Shown here: piece after piece, positions 1 to 8,791 of the stretch
How the letters are laid out: every line of letters begins with the position of its first letter
How positions within the stretch are numbered: the first letter of the stretch is position 1
Assembly: GCA_024635995.1 (NCBI GenBank)
Contig: JAGXHW010000005.1
Coordinates: 1 to 35,971, forward strand
Reading direction: 5' to 3'
From: Clostridiaceae bacterium
GTDB lineage: Bacteria; Bacillota; Clostridia; Peptostreptococcales; Tindalliaceae
DNA length: 35,971 nt
Notes under the pieces: generated by a model
The model's database searches: none
The model's input: the letters and a program-made list of their open reading frames with translations, nothing else
Told to the model about the DNA's origin: nothing
Made by a program: the position numbers and the translations under genes

Positions 1-139
1 GAAGTAGCCGTAACTGCACTTGATGAAGAGTATAGGAAAGCCGTATGAGGGAAAACCTCACGTACGGTTTGATGAGGGGAGGCTGAAAGTAAATGGGCGA
101 CCGTAAAGGTCACCCATTGAAATCAGTTTTCTACTCTAT
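1..139 (+). mobile_element. Group II intron, 3' end (domains V and VI)
   Basis: Bases 38-70 form the catalytic domain V hairpin: AAGCCGT (38-44) pairs with ACGGTTT (64-70), then after a two-base bulge TGAGG pairs with CCTCA around a short A-rich loop. AGC at 39-41 is the catalytic triad position. Bases 71-139 look like domain VI, with the outer stem GGAGGCTGA against TCAGTTTTCT and an inner hairpin at about 93-119. The intron probably ends near CTACTCTAT at 139. Bases 1-37 would be the end of domain IV or of the intron-encoded protein, which lies off the window. Whether the upstream intron is intact cannot be seen. The intron lies on the same strand as nfeD. Confidence 0.8.
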
Positions 140-195
140 TATGTTATTGCAGAAACATAATGACGGTAAAATCGTCTATATTATTGTCTGGTACG

Positions 196-226
196 TTTAA
201 ATGTAGCCAGGAAAGATATATATGAT
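196..226 (+). promoter_or_regulatory. Weak candidate promoter for nfeD-floA
   Basis: TTTAAA at 196-201, then 17 bases, then TATATG at 219-224, overlapping TATGAT at 221-226. The match to the sigma-A consensus is poor and the call rests only on position, between the intron end and nfeD. A 3' hairpin (ATTATGTT 138-145 with AACATAAT 154-161) lies just upstream at the intron junction. Transcription could also come through the intron. Confidence 0.25.
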
Positions 227-288
227 AATAAAAGAAATATGACACCAAGGGTTATTTTTAATGCATGCAAAGAGAAAGGAGCATGTTT

Positions 289-1587
289 ATGCGACTTAAA
301 AAATGTATATTATATTTTGGTTTGATGTTTGTTTCTTTAATTGCATTGCTGGCGTCGCCAACGTACGCCCAGGAACAGCAGGTTTACGTCATCCCTTTGG
401 AGGGAGAAGTAGGTGTGGCCATGGAACAATTTGTGGCTATGTCCATTAATGAACTGGAAGGAAATCCTGATGTGTCTGGGGTTATTTTCACGCTTGATAC
501 TTACGGTGGAAGAGTTGATTCTGCTGAAAGAATCAGTGATATGATCACGGGCCTTACTTTTCCAACGGCTGCTTATGTGAACCCAAGGGCTATTTCTGCA
601 GGTGTGCTGCTGACAATTTCTGCGGATCATATTGCCATGGCACCGGGCAGCAATATTGGATCTGCAGAGACCATACCTGACACCGAAAAAGCTTTATCGG
701 CCTGGACAGGGGTTTTACGTTCTGTTGCTGAGGAAAAAGGACGTGACCCGGAGCTGGTTGCCTCCATGGCCGACCAGAGCATTGAAATCGAGGATGTAGT
801 TGCAAATGGTAAATTGTTAAACCTCACAGCTTCAGAGGCACTGGAACTTGGTTTGTCAGACATGACTGCCACTAACATAAATGATGTAACACAGCTTATG
901 GGTATGTCAGAGGCTCAGCTGGTCGACGTAGAAATTTCCAGAACAGTCCGCCTGGCACAAATACTCACTAGCACTTATATTGCCCCCGTGTTATTATCCA
1001 TTGGATTTATCGGATTCATGATCGAAATTCTTACCGCTGGTTTTGGTTTCGGTGGAACCATGAGCCTGATCGCTTTTTCTCTATACTTTGGAGGAAATAT
1101 AATGGTTGGTAATGCCGGAACAGCTGTGCTGCTTGTCTTTCTGGCAGGGATCGTTCTCTTGTTAATTGAAGCGTTTGCCCCAGGATTTGGATTTCCTGGA
1201 GTCGGAGGTATTTTACTGGTAATCGTCAGCATTGTCATGGCTTCCAGCAGTTTTACCAATGCAATGGTTTCCCTCATTGCAGCGCTGATCACATCGATCA
1301 TTGCCTTGATACTGATATTAAAATATGCACCTAAAAGCAAATATTTTGATCGTTTAACATTGGTAACTGAAATGACCAGTGAGTTAGGGTATGTATCAAC
1401 AGAAGGAAAGGGGGAGCTGGTGGGAAAGGAAGGTATTGTTACCAGTTACTTGCATCCAGCAGGTACTGTTGATATTGATGGCGAAAAAGTTGATGCGGTT
1501 TCGGAAGGGACATATGTAGAAACCGGCACACGTGTTAAAGTGGTTCGCCGTGAAGGAAGACGGATTGTAGTAAAAAAAATAGACTAG
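289..1587 (+). CDS. NfeD-family membrane serine protease-like protein (long form, YqeZ-like)
   Basis: 432 aa. AAAGGAG at 275-281 lies one base from an upstream ATG (283) but seven from ATG 289, so 289 is taken as the start. An N-terminal signal peptide/TM ends near SPTYA. A ClpP/SppA-like domain follows: LDTYGG with paired glycines and NPRAISAG, where Ser103 fits the nucleophile of archaeal NfeD homologues. About four hydrophobic segments follow (residues ~225-350), then a C-terminal OB-fold NfeDC domain containing GKEGIV and a basic end. Family knowledge: long NfeD proteins are encoded next to flotillins and are thought to act with them at membrane microdomains. Here floA starts 13 bases downstream, which fits. 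The natural substrate is not known. Confidence 0.9.
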   Translation: MRLKKCILYFGLMFVSLIALLASPTYAQEQQVYVIPLEGEVGVAMEQFVAMSINELEGNPDVSGVIFTLDTYGGRVDSAERISDMITGLTFPTAAYVNPRAISAGVLLTISADHIAMAPGSNIGSAETIPDTEKALSAWTGVLRSVAEEKGRDPELVASMADQSIEIEDVVANGKLLNLTASEALELGLSDMTATNINDVTQLMGMSEAQLVDVEISRTVRLAQILTSTYIAPVLLSIGFIGFMIEILTAGFGFGGTMSLIAFSLYFGGNIMVGNAGTAVLLVFLAGIVLLLIEAFAPGFGFPGVGGILLVIVSIVMASSSFTNAMVSLIAALITSIIALILILKYAPKSKYFDRLTLVTEMTSELGYVSTEGKGELVGKEGIVTSYLHPAGTVDIDGEKVDAVSEGTYVETGTRVKVVRREGRRIVVKKID

Positions 1588-1600
1588 GAGGGGTATTTGG

Positions 1601-2590
1601 ATGGAAGGATTAATTGGTTTAATCATCATTGTAGCAGTTGTCATTGTAGCCATTTCTGTGTTTTTAAGTTTTGTACCCATTGGGCTTTGGATCACAGCAT
1701 TTTTCTCAGGGGTAAGAGTGGGAATCTTTACCCTCATTGGTATGCGATTCCGACGTGTAGCACCATCAAGAATCGTAAACCCGCTCATTAAAGCCACAAA
1801 GGCTGGATTGAATCTGAACATAGACAAGTTAGAAGCCCATTTTTTGGCTGGCGGTGATGTGAACCGGGTAATCGATGCGCTCATCGCAGCCCAACGTGCG
1901 GAAATCAATCTTGAGTTTGAAAGAGCTGCAGCCATTGATCTTGCAGGGCGGGATGTGCTTCAGGCAGTACAGGTAAGTGTTAACCCTAAAGTCATTGAAA
2001 CACCTAAAATTGCGGCTGTTGCAAAAAATGGTATTGAAGTCATTGCGAAAGCACGAGTGACGGTACGTGCCAACATTGAAAGACTTGTTGGGGGTGCTGG
2101 TGAAGAAACCATCATTGCCCGTGTTGGTGAAGGGATCGTCACCACCGTTGGTTCTGCTGAAACCCACAAAGATGTTCTGGAAAACCCGGATTTGATTTCC
2201 CGTACAGTACTGAATAAAGGACTGGATGCGGGTACAGCTTATGAAATTTTATCCATCGATATTGCAGATATCGACATTGGCAGAAACATTGGTGCTCAGT
2301 TGCAGACAGACCAGGCTGAAGCTGACAAGAGAATTGCACAGGCAAAAGCTGAAGAACGTCGTGCAATGGCCGTGGCAAAAGAACAGGAAATGAAAGCTGC
2401 CGTAGAAGAAATGCGTGCCAAAGTGGTTGAAGCCGAAGCTGAAATTCCAAGAGCCATGGCATCGGCCTTGCGAGAAGGAAACCTGGGCGTAATGGATTAT
2501 TACAACATGAAAAACGTGATGTCCGATACAGATATGCGTAATGCCATATCCAAAATTAAAAAAGATCCAAAAAAAGATAACCAGGAGTAA
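1601..2590 (+). CDS. floA: Flotillin-like protein FloA (YqfA, UPF0365)
   Basis: 329 aa, the usual length for FloA (B. subtilis about 331). AGGAGGGG sits seven bases before the ATG. The N-terminus is a hydrophobic hairpin (residues ~4-50) followed by the basic MRFRRVAP segment. A PHB/SPFH-like domain covers about 55-230 with the family-typical [16 protein letters not shown] and [12 protein letters not shown]-like stretch (here [12 protein letters not shown]). An Ala/Glu-rich coiled coil ([17 protein letters not shown]) runs to about 295. The protein scaffolds functional membrane microdomains on the inner face of the cytoplasmic membrane. It is coupled to nfeD upstream, the arrangement seen in B. 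subtilis yqeZ-yqfA. Confidence 0.95.
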   Translation: MEGLIGLIIIVAVVIVAISVFLSFVPIGLWITAFFSGVRVGIFTLIGMRFRRVAPSRIVNPLIKATKAGLNLNIDKLEAHFLAGGDVNRVIDALIAAQRAEINLEFERAAAIDLAGRDVLQAVQVSVNPKVIETPKIAAVAKNGIEVIAKARVTVRANIERLVGGAGEETIIARVGEGIVTTVGSAETHKDVLENPDLISRTVLNKGLDAGTAYEILSIDIADIDIGRNIGAQLQTDQAEADKRIAQAKAEERRAMAVAKEQEMKAAVEEMRAKVVEAEAEIPRAMASALREGNLGVMDYYNMKNVMSDTDMRNAISKIKKDPKKDNQE

Positions 2591-2623
2591 ACCAAATATA
2601 TGTACCATTAAGGAAGTGATGCC

Positions 2624-3133
2624 ATGCAAATAGAAAGCATCCTGATTTTCATCGTATTTGTTGTGATAAGCTCCTTTGCCAATAAACGAAAAGAAGCACA
2701 GAATAGGCAACGACAACAGCAAAAACGCCAGACACAAACCAAACCCACTCAGACAACACAAAAACCTGGGAAAAGAACCCTGCAAGATCTGTTCCGTGAA
2801 ATGCAGCAGGAAGTAGAGTCAGAATATAAAAAAGTCACTGAGTTGACAGGGGACAGAAAAAAACAAGAGGCACCAACAACCCAGAAAAAAGCGAAACCTG
2901 CAGCCACATTCACTTATGAAAGTACAGACCCGCGCATTGATGCACCATCAGCCCGCACATTAAAAGAGAAGAAACCTATAAAACCAAGCTTCGTTAACAA
3001 AAAAAGCCCTGTCTATAAAGATGAGATCAAAGATCAGTCAGTTGAAGTTGGGTTTAACATGACGGAGGAAGCAATCCTTAATGGCATTATTTTCTCTGAA
3101 GTGATCGGAAAACCCAAAGCCATGCGTTCATAA
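2624..3133 (+). CDS. Small membrane-anchored charged protein, unknown function
   Basis: 169 aa; I do not recognise a named family. Residues ~4-17 are a short hydrophobic helix (ILIFIVFVVISSF) followed at once by a strongly basic, Gln/Lys/Thr-rich stretch (NKRKEAQNRQRQQQKRQ). This predicts a single anchor with a cytoplasmic tail. The middle is low-complexity and probably disordered (repeated Lys/Pro/Thr). The C-terminus (about 145-169) is more ordered, NMTEEAILNGIIFSEVIGKP, a pattern seen at the end of several clostridial floA-adjacent hypothetical proteins. It sits between floA and a terminator, so it probably belongs to the nfeD-floA operon. It occupies the place of yqfB in B. subtilis, but homology to YqfB cannot be claimed. 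RBS GGAAGTGAT lies a few bases before the ATG. Confidence 0.75.
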   Translation: MQIESILIFIVFVVISSFANKRKEAQNRQRQQQKRQTQTKPTQTTQKPGKRTLQDLFREMQQEVESEYKKVTELTGDRKKQEAPTTQKKAKPAATFTYESTDPRIDAPSARTLKEKKPIKPSFVNKKSPVYKDEIKDQSVEVGFNMTEEAILNGIIFSEVIGKPKAMRS

Positions 3134-3140
3134 AATAAAT

Positions 3141-3184
3141 GAGGTTACGATAGCTGTTTGAGCTATGGTAGCCTTCTTTTATTT
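3141..3184 (+). terminator. Rho-independent terminator after the nfeD-floA operon
   Basis: Stem 3141-3154 pairs with 3162-3175 (13 pairs with one G-G mismatch and one T-G wobble), loop of seven, followed by a T-rich run (TTCTTTTATTT). It separates the nfeD-floA unit from phoH. Confidence 0.8.
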
Positions 3185-3202
3185 GTGCCTCGGTTGTTCC
3201 TG

Positions 3203-3231
3203 TTGTTGATAATAATGCGATAAGGTATAAT
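3203..3231 (+). promoter_or_regulatory. Sigma-A promoter for the phoH operon
   Basis: TTGTTG at 3203-3208, a 17-bp spacer, and a perfect TATAAT at 3226-3231. It lies directly after the terminator and 55 bases before the phoH start. Probably the main promoter for phoH through recO. Confidence 0.8.
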
Positions 3232-3285
3232 AAGTGTAAATGTGTTAAATCCTAAAATGGGTGAAAATAGATGGGAGGACTGTCA

Positions 3286-4263
3286 TTGAGTCGGACAGAA
3301 CAATTTGCAATCACTGTGCCCCATGCTGAGTGGATGCAGGATTTATTTGGTTCTCAGGATGAGCATGCCAGATTAATTAAAGAAGCTTTTGATGTGGAGA
3401 TGGTGGCACGTCAAGGTTCAGTATTACTTTTTGGAGAAAAGAAAAACCTTGATAAAGCCATAAGAGTGGTGGATAGCTTGCTTAAAGAAAAGAGTAAGGC
3501 TGAATCAATTAATCCCCAGAAAGTAGCCTACTTGATCAGCTTGGCGAAGGATGACCAGTTGGATAAAATGGAATCTTTTGTTGGAGAGACAGTCTATATG
3601 ACTGCCAAGGGCAAAATTATAAAATCAAAGACGCTTGGTCAGGCAAACTATGTTCAAATGATGCAAAAAAAAGACCTGACCTTTGGCATAGGTCCTGCTG
3701 GAACAGGAAAGACATATTTGGCAGTGGCAATGGCCGTAAAAGCCTTTGGAAATCGTGATGTGGACAAAATTATTTTGACAAGACCAGCCATTGAGGCAGG
3801 TGAAAGTCTGGGATTCTTACCCGGTGATTTGAAAGATAAAATAGATCCCTATCTTCGGCCTCTTTACGATTCTCTGTTTGATATACTGGGATATGACAAA
3901 TTTCAAAAATATATGGAGAGGGGACTCATTGAAGTGGCTCCTTTGGCGTATATGAGGGGTAGAACGCTGGACCATGCTTTTGTGATTCTTGATGAAGCCC
4001 AGAATACCACCAGAGAACAAATGAAAATGTTTCTCACCAGGCTTGGAGTAGGTTCAAAAGCTGTGGTAACAGGAGATATCACACAAATTGATCTACCAAG
4101 AGGTAAATCATCAGGATTGATTGAAGCACTGGAGATCGTCTCTTCAATACAAGAAATTGGAATTGTTTATTTAACTGAAAAAGATGTGGTTCGTCACAAC
4201 CTGGTTCAGAAAATTATCATAGCTTATGAGAAAAAGGATATGGAGCGTACATCCAATAAGTGA
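3286..4263 (+). CDS. phoH: PhoH family ATPase (PhoH-like, phosphate-starvation type)
   Basis: 325 aa from a TTG start. GGGAGGA (3273-3279) is six bases before TTG 3286, whereas the upstream in-frame ATG at 3271 overlaps the Shine-Dalgarno itself and has no good RBS. An N-terminal KH-like region (residues ~1-100) precedes the P-loop NTPase domain: Walker A GPAGTGKT at ~136-143, TRPAIEAGESLGFLPGD, PLAYMRGRTLD, and Walker B VILDEAQN with Asp236. Family proteins are cytoplasmic ATPases, related to helicases and linked to RNA metabolism; their exact role in Firmicutes is unsettled. The phoH - HD phosphodiesterase - ybeY order is conserved in Firmicutes. The B. subtilis-type yqfC-yqfD pair normally just upstream is absent. 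Confidence 0.93.
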   Translation: MSRTEQFAITVPHAEWMQDLFGSQDEHARLIKEAFDVEMVARQGSVLLFGEKKNLDKAIRVVDSLLKEKSKAESINPQKVAYLISLAKDDQLDKMESFVGETVYMTAKGKIIKSKTLGQANYVQMMQKKDLTFGIGPAGTGKTYLAVAMAVKAFGNRDVDKIILTRPAIEAGESLGFLPGDLKDKIDPYLRPLYDSLFDILGYDKFQKYMERGLIEVAPLAYMRGRTLDHAFVILDEAQNTTREQMKMFLTRLGVGSKAVVTGDITQIDLPRGKSSGLIEALEIVSSIQEIGIVYLTEKDVVRHNLVQKIIIAYEKKDMERTSNK

Positions 4264-4277
4264 CTGGGAGGTTCAAT

Positions 4278-6398
4278 ATGAAGCTCATTGTAAAGTGGCT
4301 GAAGAATCTCAATAAAGATAAAGTGGAGAATGATAAGAGTGACCACAAACGAATCTTTTTAACAGTTACACTGGCCTTCATAACATTTGCCATTCTTTTT
4401 TATACCTTGTTGACAAGCGTACAACCGGTACGTTACGAATTAAGAGTTGGCCAGTTGGCACCTGAAGATATTTATTCTCCGAAACGATTTGTAGATGAAT
4501 ATAAGACGCGGCAATTAAGACAGGAAGCTGTCAATGGTGTGGAGTCGGTTTATCGATTGGATGCGGGCATTTATCCAGAGGTAAAGAAAGACATTGATTT
4601 GTTTTTTGACACGTTGTTTGAAGTTCGCAGTCAAGCTGAACAAGAAGAGAATTCAATTACAATAGAGGACATGGCGCAGGAATTGGAAAACAATGTGCTT
4701 GGAATACCTCGCCTACAGCTGATTGTGTTACTGGATCAACCAATAGAGCGACTGGAAAATTTGCAGAACTACCTAAATGAAATAACAGCACAGCGAATGA
4801 ATGATGGTATAAAAGTAGCCAACTTGCAGCAGGAAAAAAGTCAGATTCGTGAGTACATGAGTACATTGACTGAATTCGATGAAAATGTTCGAGAAACAGC
4901 TGCAACCATTATCAATGCATCCATACGCCCAAATGAATTCCTGGATGTAGAGGCAACAGAGGAAAGTAAAATTGAAGCAGAAGAAAGCATAGAACCTGTT
5001 GTTATACGCAGGGGCGAAGTGATCATTAGACTGGGAGAAAGGGTTACGGCAGATCGTCTGTCGATCATGAGGGAACTTGGCCTGCTTGAAGAAGCGTATC
5101 AACTTAACTTTGCCCTGTACGCAGGCATATTTCTGATGGTATTACTGACAATGCTGTTGATTGTCGGTTATCTATGGGAATTTCAGCCACATCTGTTGAA
5201 ACAGTTTGATAAACTGCTGCTCTTGGCACTCATCATTGTCATTATTGTTGCAATGGCAAAACCATTGTCACAAATATCCCCTTACCTGGTACCGATGGCT
5301 GTGGGAGGCATGTTGCTGGCTATGCTCGTGGAACCACGGTTGGCAATTATAGTAAATGTTGCAATCACCTTGTTGGTGGGAATGATTACCGGTAACGATA
5401 TAATAGTGCTGCTGATGGGATTGATAGGAGGAACTGCAGGGATTCTAAGCATGGCGAACCTGCATCAAAGAGGCAATATTTTTATTCCCGGCGTCATTGT
5501 TGGGGTTGCCAATGTGATGATCATCACCCTGTTCAGCCTCCTGGGGATGCATGATAGTATTACTTTGTGGATTGATCTATTGTATGCATTTCTCAATGGA
5601 ATTCTTTGTGCAATACTAACCATTGGTTCATTACCATTTTGGGAATATACATTCTCAATTCTGACACCACTGAAATTAATTGAACTGGCCAACCCTTCAC
5701 ATCCGTTGTTAAAACGATTACTGATGGAAGCATCAGGTACTTATCATCACAGTGTGGTGGTGGGCAATTTGGCGGAATCTGCCGTTAATGCAGTGGGAGG
5801 GGATGGATTGTTAGTACGAACAGGGGCCTTTTATCATGATATTGGAAAATTGAAACGGCCCTTTTTCTTCAAGGAAAACCAATACATGATGGACAACCCT
5901 CACGATAAGCTGGCCCCTTCCTTAAGTGCCTTAATTATAACGGGCCATGTGAAAGATGGCATCGAAATTGCTGAGAAGAACAGACTACCTAAACAAATAA
6001 AGGCCTTTATCGAAGAGCATCACGGTACGACCTTAGTGGCTTACTTTTACCATAAAGCCAAAACCAGCACACTTGAACCGGACAAAGTGGATGAACATAG
6101 ATACCGTTATAATGGACCCACTCCCCGGTCAAAAGAAACGGCGATACTCATGTTGGCAGATTCTGTCGAAGCAGCAGTGAGAAGTATGGAAAATCCCACA
6201 AGGGATAAAATCGAACAAATGATACAAAAAATAATACAGGGAAAGCTGGATGATGGCCAGTTGGAAGAATGCCCTTTGACGCTGAGTGAATTAAAGCAAA
6301 TTCGAACAATATTTACCCAGATATTGTCAGGGATTATGCATGAAAGAATCAAATACCCTGAGATGGATATAAAAGAATTGAGAGGAAAATTAGAATGA
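4278..6398 (+). CDS. pgpH: 7TM-7TMR-HD cyclic-di-AMP phosphodiesterase (PgpH/YqfF family)
   Basis: 706 aa. GGGAGG (4266-4271) is six bases before ATG 4278; an in-frame GTG at 4260 overlapping the phoH stop is less likely. Order: a TM helix at ~27-48, an extracytoplasmic 7TMR-HDED domain to ~280, a cluster of about seven TM helices (~283-470), then a cytoplasmic HD domain. Metal ligands visible are His490 (GTYHHS), His520-Asp521 (FYHDIGK) and further histidines in ITGHVKDG and EEHHGT. Family knowledge: PgpH of Listeria hydrolyses the second messenger c-di-AMP, controlling osmolyte and cell-wall homeostasis. No key residue seems missing. The stop codon overlaps the ybeY start (ATGA), implying translational coupling. 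Confidence 0.93.
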   Translation: MKLIVKWLKNLNKDKVENDKSDHKRIFLTVTLAFITFAILFYTLLTSVQPVRYELRVGQLAPEDIYSPKRFVDEYKTRQLRQEAVNGVESVYRLDAGIYPEVKKDIDLFFDTLFEVRSQAEQEENSITIEDMAQELENNVLGIPRLQLIVLLDQPIERLENLQNYLNEITAQRMNDGIKVANLQQEKSQIREYMSTLTEFDENVRETAATIINASIRPNEFLDVEATEESKIEAEESIEPVVIRRGEVIIRLGERVTADRLSIMRELGLLEEAYQLNFALYAGIFLMVLLTMLLIVGYLWEFQPHLLKQFDKLLLLALIIVIIVAMAKPLSQISPYLVPMAVGGMLLAMLVEPRLAIIVNVAITLLVGMITGNDIIVLLMGLIGGTAGILSMANLHQRGNIFIPGVIVGVANVMIITLFSLLGMHDSITLWIDLLYAFLNGILCAILTIGSLPFWEYTFSILTPLKLIELANPSHPLLKRLLMEASGTYHHSVVVGNLAESAVNAVGGDGLLVRTGAFYHDIGKLKRPFFFKENQYMMDNPHDKLAPSLSALIITGHVKDGIEIAEKNRLPKQIKAFIEEHHGTTLVAYFYHKAKTSTLEPDKVDEHRYRYNGPTPRSKETAILMLADSVEAAVRSMENPTRDKIEQMIQKIIQGKLDDGQLEECPLTLSELKQIRTIFTQILSGIMHERIKYPEMDIKELRGKLE

Positions 6399-6847
6399 AT
6401 CTTATGATAGATATTGACCATCGTCAAGACATTTATTCGCTGCAGCCTCAGGATGAGAAGCTGATCCGTGAAGCCATTTCAGCCTGCTATAAGATGGAGG
6501 GTATTTCATCAGATTACCAAATCAGCCTGTCATTTGTGCTGAATAACGAAATACAGGAGCTTAACAAACACTACAGAGGAAAAGACGTGCCAACGGACGT
6601 TCTATCATTTCCCATGGATGGACCTGAAGATGCACCGGAAAAATTATTGGGTGACGTCGTAATATCTGTTGAAAAAATGATGGAACAGGCTGAAGCTTTT
6701 GGTCACAGTGTGGAAAGAGAAATGATCTACCTGATTGTTCACAGTACATTGCACCTGATAGGCTATGACCACATGGATGAGGATCATAAAGACATAATGC
6801 GCCAAAAGGAAGAGATGATTATGGAGCAGCTGTCATTAGGTCGCTGA
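6395..6847 (+). CDS. ybeY: Endoribonuclease YbeY (rRNA maturation factor)
   Basis: 150 aa, usual length. The zinc motif is clear: HSTLHLIGYDH with His116, His120 and His126; the family often has Gly where Ser117 stands. RGKDVPTDVLSFPMDG is the conserved N-terminal block, followed by LLGDVVIS. YbeY is a metal-dependent single-strand RNase involved in 16S rRNA 3' processing and ribosome quality control. The ATG lies in an ATGA overlap with the previous gene, with AGAGGA eight bases upstream. Its neighbours include era, the other 16S 3'-end maturation factor in this operon. Confidence 0.96.
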   Translation: MNLMIDIDHRQDIYSLQPQDEKLIREAISACYKMEGISSDYQISLSFVLNNEIQELNKHYRGKDVPTDVLSFPMDGPEDAPEKLLGDVVISVEKMMEQAEAFGHSVEREMIYLIVHSTLHLIGYDHMDEDHKDIMRQKEEMIMEQLSLGR

Positions 6848-6865
6848 TAAAGCAGGAGGCACCGT

Positions 6866-7564
6866 ATGAGATCTAGAAATCTGATGGATAGCTTTAACTT
6901 TGCATTTCAAGGGATTATTTATGCACTAAAAACACAAAGAAACATGCAGATTCATGTGTTTGCAACGATATTTGTTTTAATCATGAGTCTGTTTTTTCAT
7001 TTGACACGTGTGGAACTGGTGCTGTTGATTGCCACCATCGCCATGGTATTGGTGACAGAAATGATTAATACGGCCATTGAGGCAGCCATTGATCTGATGA
7101 CAGATCAGTACAATATATTTGCGAAAATCGCAAAAAATGTGGCTGCAGGTGCAGTGCTAATCGCTGCCATCAATGCCATTGTTGTGGCGTATCTCCTCTT
7201 TTTCCAACATTTAAACCCATTGTCACAACAGGTGTTGGAAACAGTGCGCCAATCTGATATTCACATTACGTTTATCGTGTTGATGGTGGTCATTTTTTTC
7301 ACTATTGCAGCGAAAGCTTATTTCGGACGTGGCACACCCATGTCAGGAGGGATGCCCAGTGGTCATGCCGCGTTGGCATTTGCAACAGCGACAGCAATCG
7401 CTTTTATATCAAACCATATTTTGGTAGCCAGCCTGTCTTTTTTACTGGCTCTTTTAGTGTCACAAAGCCGGATTGAAGGCAAGATTCACAACTTATTGGA
7501 AGTCGTGGCGGGTGCGTTGCTAGGTACCATATTAACTGTATTACTTTTCCAACTGTTTATTTAA
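6866..7564 (+). CDS. dgkA: Fusion of undecaprenol/diacylglycerol kinase (DgkA) and PAP2 phosphatase
   Basis: 232 aa, about 100 longer than a stand-alone DgkA. Residues 1-~112 are a DgkA-type trimeric membrane kinase: SFNFAFQGIIYALKTQRNMQIH and the catalytic EMINTAIEAAIDL. After a linker of ~20 residues come further TM helices forming a PAP2 domain: KAYFGRGTP, PSGHA, and SRIEGKIHNLLEVVAG, which supplies the third motif with Glu in place of the usual Asp. In Gram-positives DgkA makes undecaprenyl phosphate from undecaprenol, and PAP2 enzymes dephosphorylate undecaprenyl pyrophosphate or other lipid phosphates. Both halves would therefore act on the same carrier-lipid pool. AGGAGG is six bases before ATG. 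The fusion is known from other Clostridia-type genomes; which lipid the PAP2 half uses is inference. Confidence 0.9.
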   Translation: MRSRNLMDSFNFAFQGIIYALKTQRNMQIHVFATIFVLIMSLFFHLTRVELVLLIATIAMVLVTEMINTAIEAAIDLMTDQYNIFAKIAKNVAAGAVLIAAINAIVVAYLLFFQHLNPLSQQVLETVRQSDIHITFIVLMVVIFFTIAAKAYFGRGTPMSGGMPSGHAALAFATATAIAFISNHILVASLSFLLALLVSQSRIEGKIHNLLEVVAGALLGTILTVLLFQLFI

Positions 7565-7620
7565 TGACTATCAACGCAAACATTTTCAACATTTACTCAC
7601 CCTAAAGGAGGATGACCTGT

Positions 7621-8748
7621 TTGATAAGCAATAAACGAATGATGCTTCAAGGCATACTGATCATTATGTTGGTTATGGTATTAATAGCCGGCTGTAGCTC
7701 CAAAGAACCTGTTATTGAAGAAGAAATTGTGGAAGAAATACAGGAAGAGGTTACAGCTGAAGAAATAGTTAATGTAGTTGAGGAAGAGAAATTACCTGAA
7801 GGTCTGGCCATAAGCCCTTTAACTGGTATGTTGATTCAGGAAGAGATGGTCATGCGCAGACCTGTGGCAATGCAAATTAACAATATTCGCGTTGCATACC
7901 CACAAAGTGGCATAACCCAGGCTGACATCATCTATGAAGCCCTGGCAGAAGGAAATATTACCAGATTGTTGGCTGTCTTTCATGTATATGATGCAGAAAA
8001 AATTGGACCTATAAGAAGTGCACGTCATTACTACCTGGACATGGCTGCCAGTCATGATGCCGTCTATATGCATTATGGAGGGAGCCCACAGGCATATGCC
8101 TACATCAATGAAATAAAAGCACCCAGCCTTGATGGCATCACCCGGGCAGATGGTATTTTGAGCTGGAGAGACCCAGAAAGAAAATCAATTCCAAGAATGC
8201 TGGAACACAGTGTATACACCAGCAGAAAACTAATTGATGAGGCATGGGATGCCGTAGGGTACAGAAAAGAGGTCAGAGAAGATTTCACCAGTGGTTTATT
8301 GTTTCAAAAAGAAGGCAAAGCCCCTTTTGGGCAACGTGCTGATTTTATAACGATACCTTTTTCCGGCAGTTATGTGTCCAGTTTTGAGTATGACTACGAA
8401 ACCAGGGAATATATTAAATACAGCGCAGATGAGTTACATATGGATGCGCTGGTCGATCAACCCCTGCGCTTCACAAATTTACTAGTGCAAAAAACAGAAA
8501 TGTACGTGATCCCTGGTGATGATGCTGGAAGACGCGAAGTGAAAATAATCGGAAAAGGAACTGGTTATTATATCTCTCACGGACGGGCTGTGTCCATCGA
8601 ATGGTCAAAAGCGGCGTATGATGAACCCACCCGTTATGTTGATGTAAAAACAGGTAAACCTTTGAACATGAACCCGGGAAAAACCTACATAGCCATTGTC
8701 CCACAGCGGCAGACAGTGACGCTTACACTGGCAAATAACCAGGAATGA
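7621..8748 (+). CDS. DUF3048 domain lipoprotein (YerB-like)
   Basis: 375 aa from TTG 7621, chosen because AAAGGAGG (7604-7611) is nine bases upstream; the in-frame ATG at 7612 touches the Shine-Dalgarno. The signal peptide ends in a lipobox (LIAGC, Cys25), so the protein should be anchored on the outer face of the membrane. A Glu-rich spacer (~30-65) follows. The DUF3048 domain starts at SPLTGM, with RPVAMQINNIRVAYPQSGI, ADIIYEALAEG and GPIRSARHYYLDMA, all typical of the family. A C-terminal domain ends near GKTYIAIVPQ. B. subtilis YerB belongs here; function is not established. It interrupts the otherwise conserved dgkA-cdd order. Confidence 0.88.
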   Translation: MISNKRMMLQGILIIMLVMVLIAGCSSKEPVIEEEIVEEIQEEVTAEEIVNVVEEEKLPEGLAISPLTGMLIQEEMVMRRPVAMQINNIRVAYPQSGITQADIIYEALAEGNITRLLAVFHVYDAEKIGPIRSARHYYLDMAASHDAVYMHYGGSPQAYAYINEIKAPSLDGITRADGILSWRDPERKSIPRMLEHSVYTSRKLIDEAWDAVGYRKEVREDFTSGLLFQKEGKAPFGQRADFITIPFSGSYVSSFEYDYETREYIKYSADELHMDALVDQPLRFTNLLVQKTEMYVIPGDDAGRREVKIIGKGTGYYISHGRAVSIEWSKAAYDEPTRYVDVKTGKPLNMNPGKTYIAIVPQRQTVTLTLANNQE

Positions 8749-8791
8749 TTGATTTATATGTGCTTGACCAATTCATGGAAGGATGATATTG

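Noticed and set aside
1396-1935. A 179-codon frame on the minus strand opposite nfeD and floA
   Set aside because: It is antisense to two well-supported genes, has no RBS and has an atypical composition; it mirrors codon bias of the sense strand.
2249-2785. A 178-codon minus-strand frame opposite floA
   Set aside because: It lies opposite the coiled-coil part of FloA; its Phe/His/Cys-rich composition is a shadow of Glu/Lys-rich codons.
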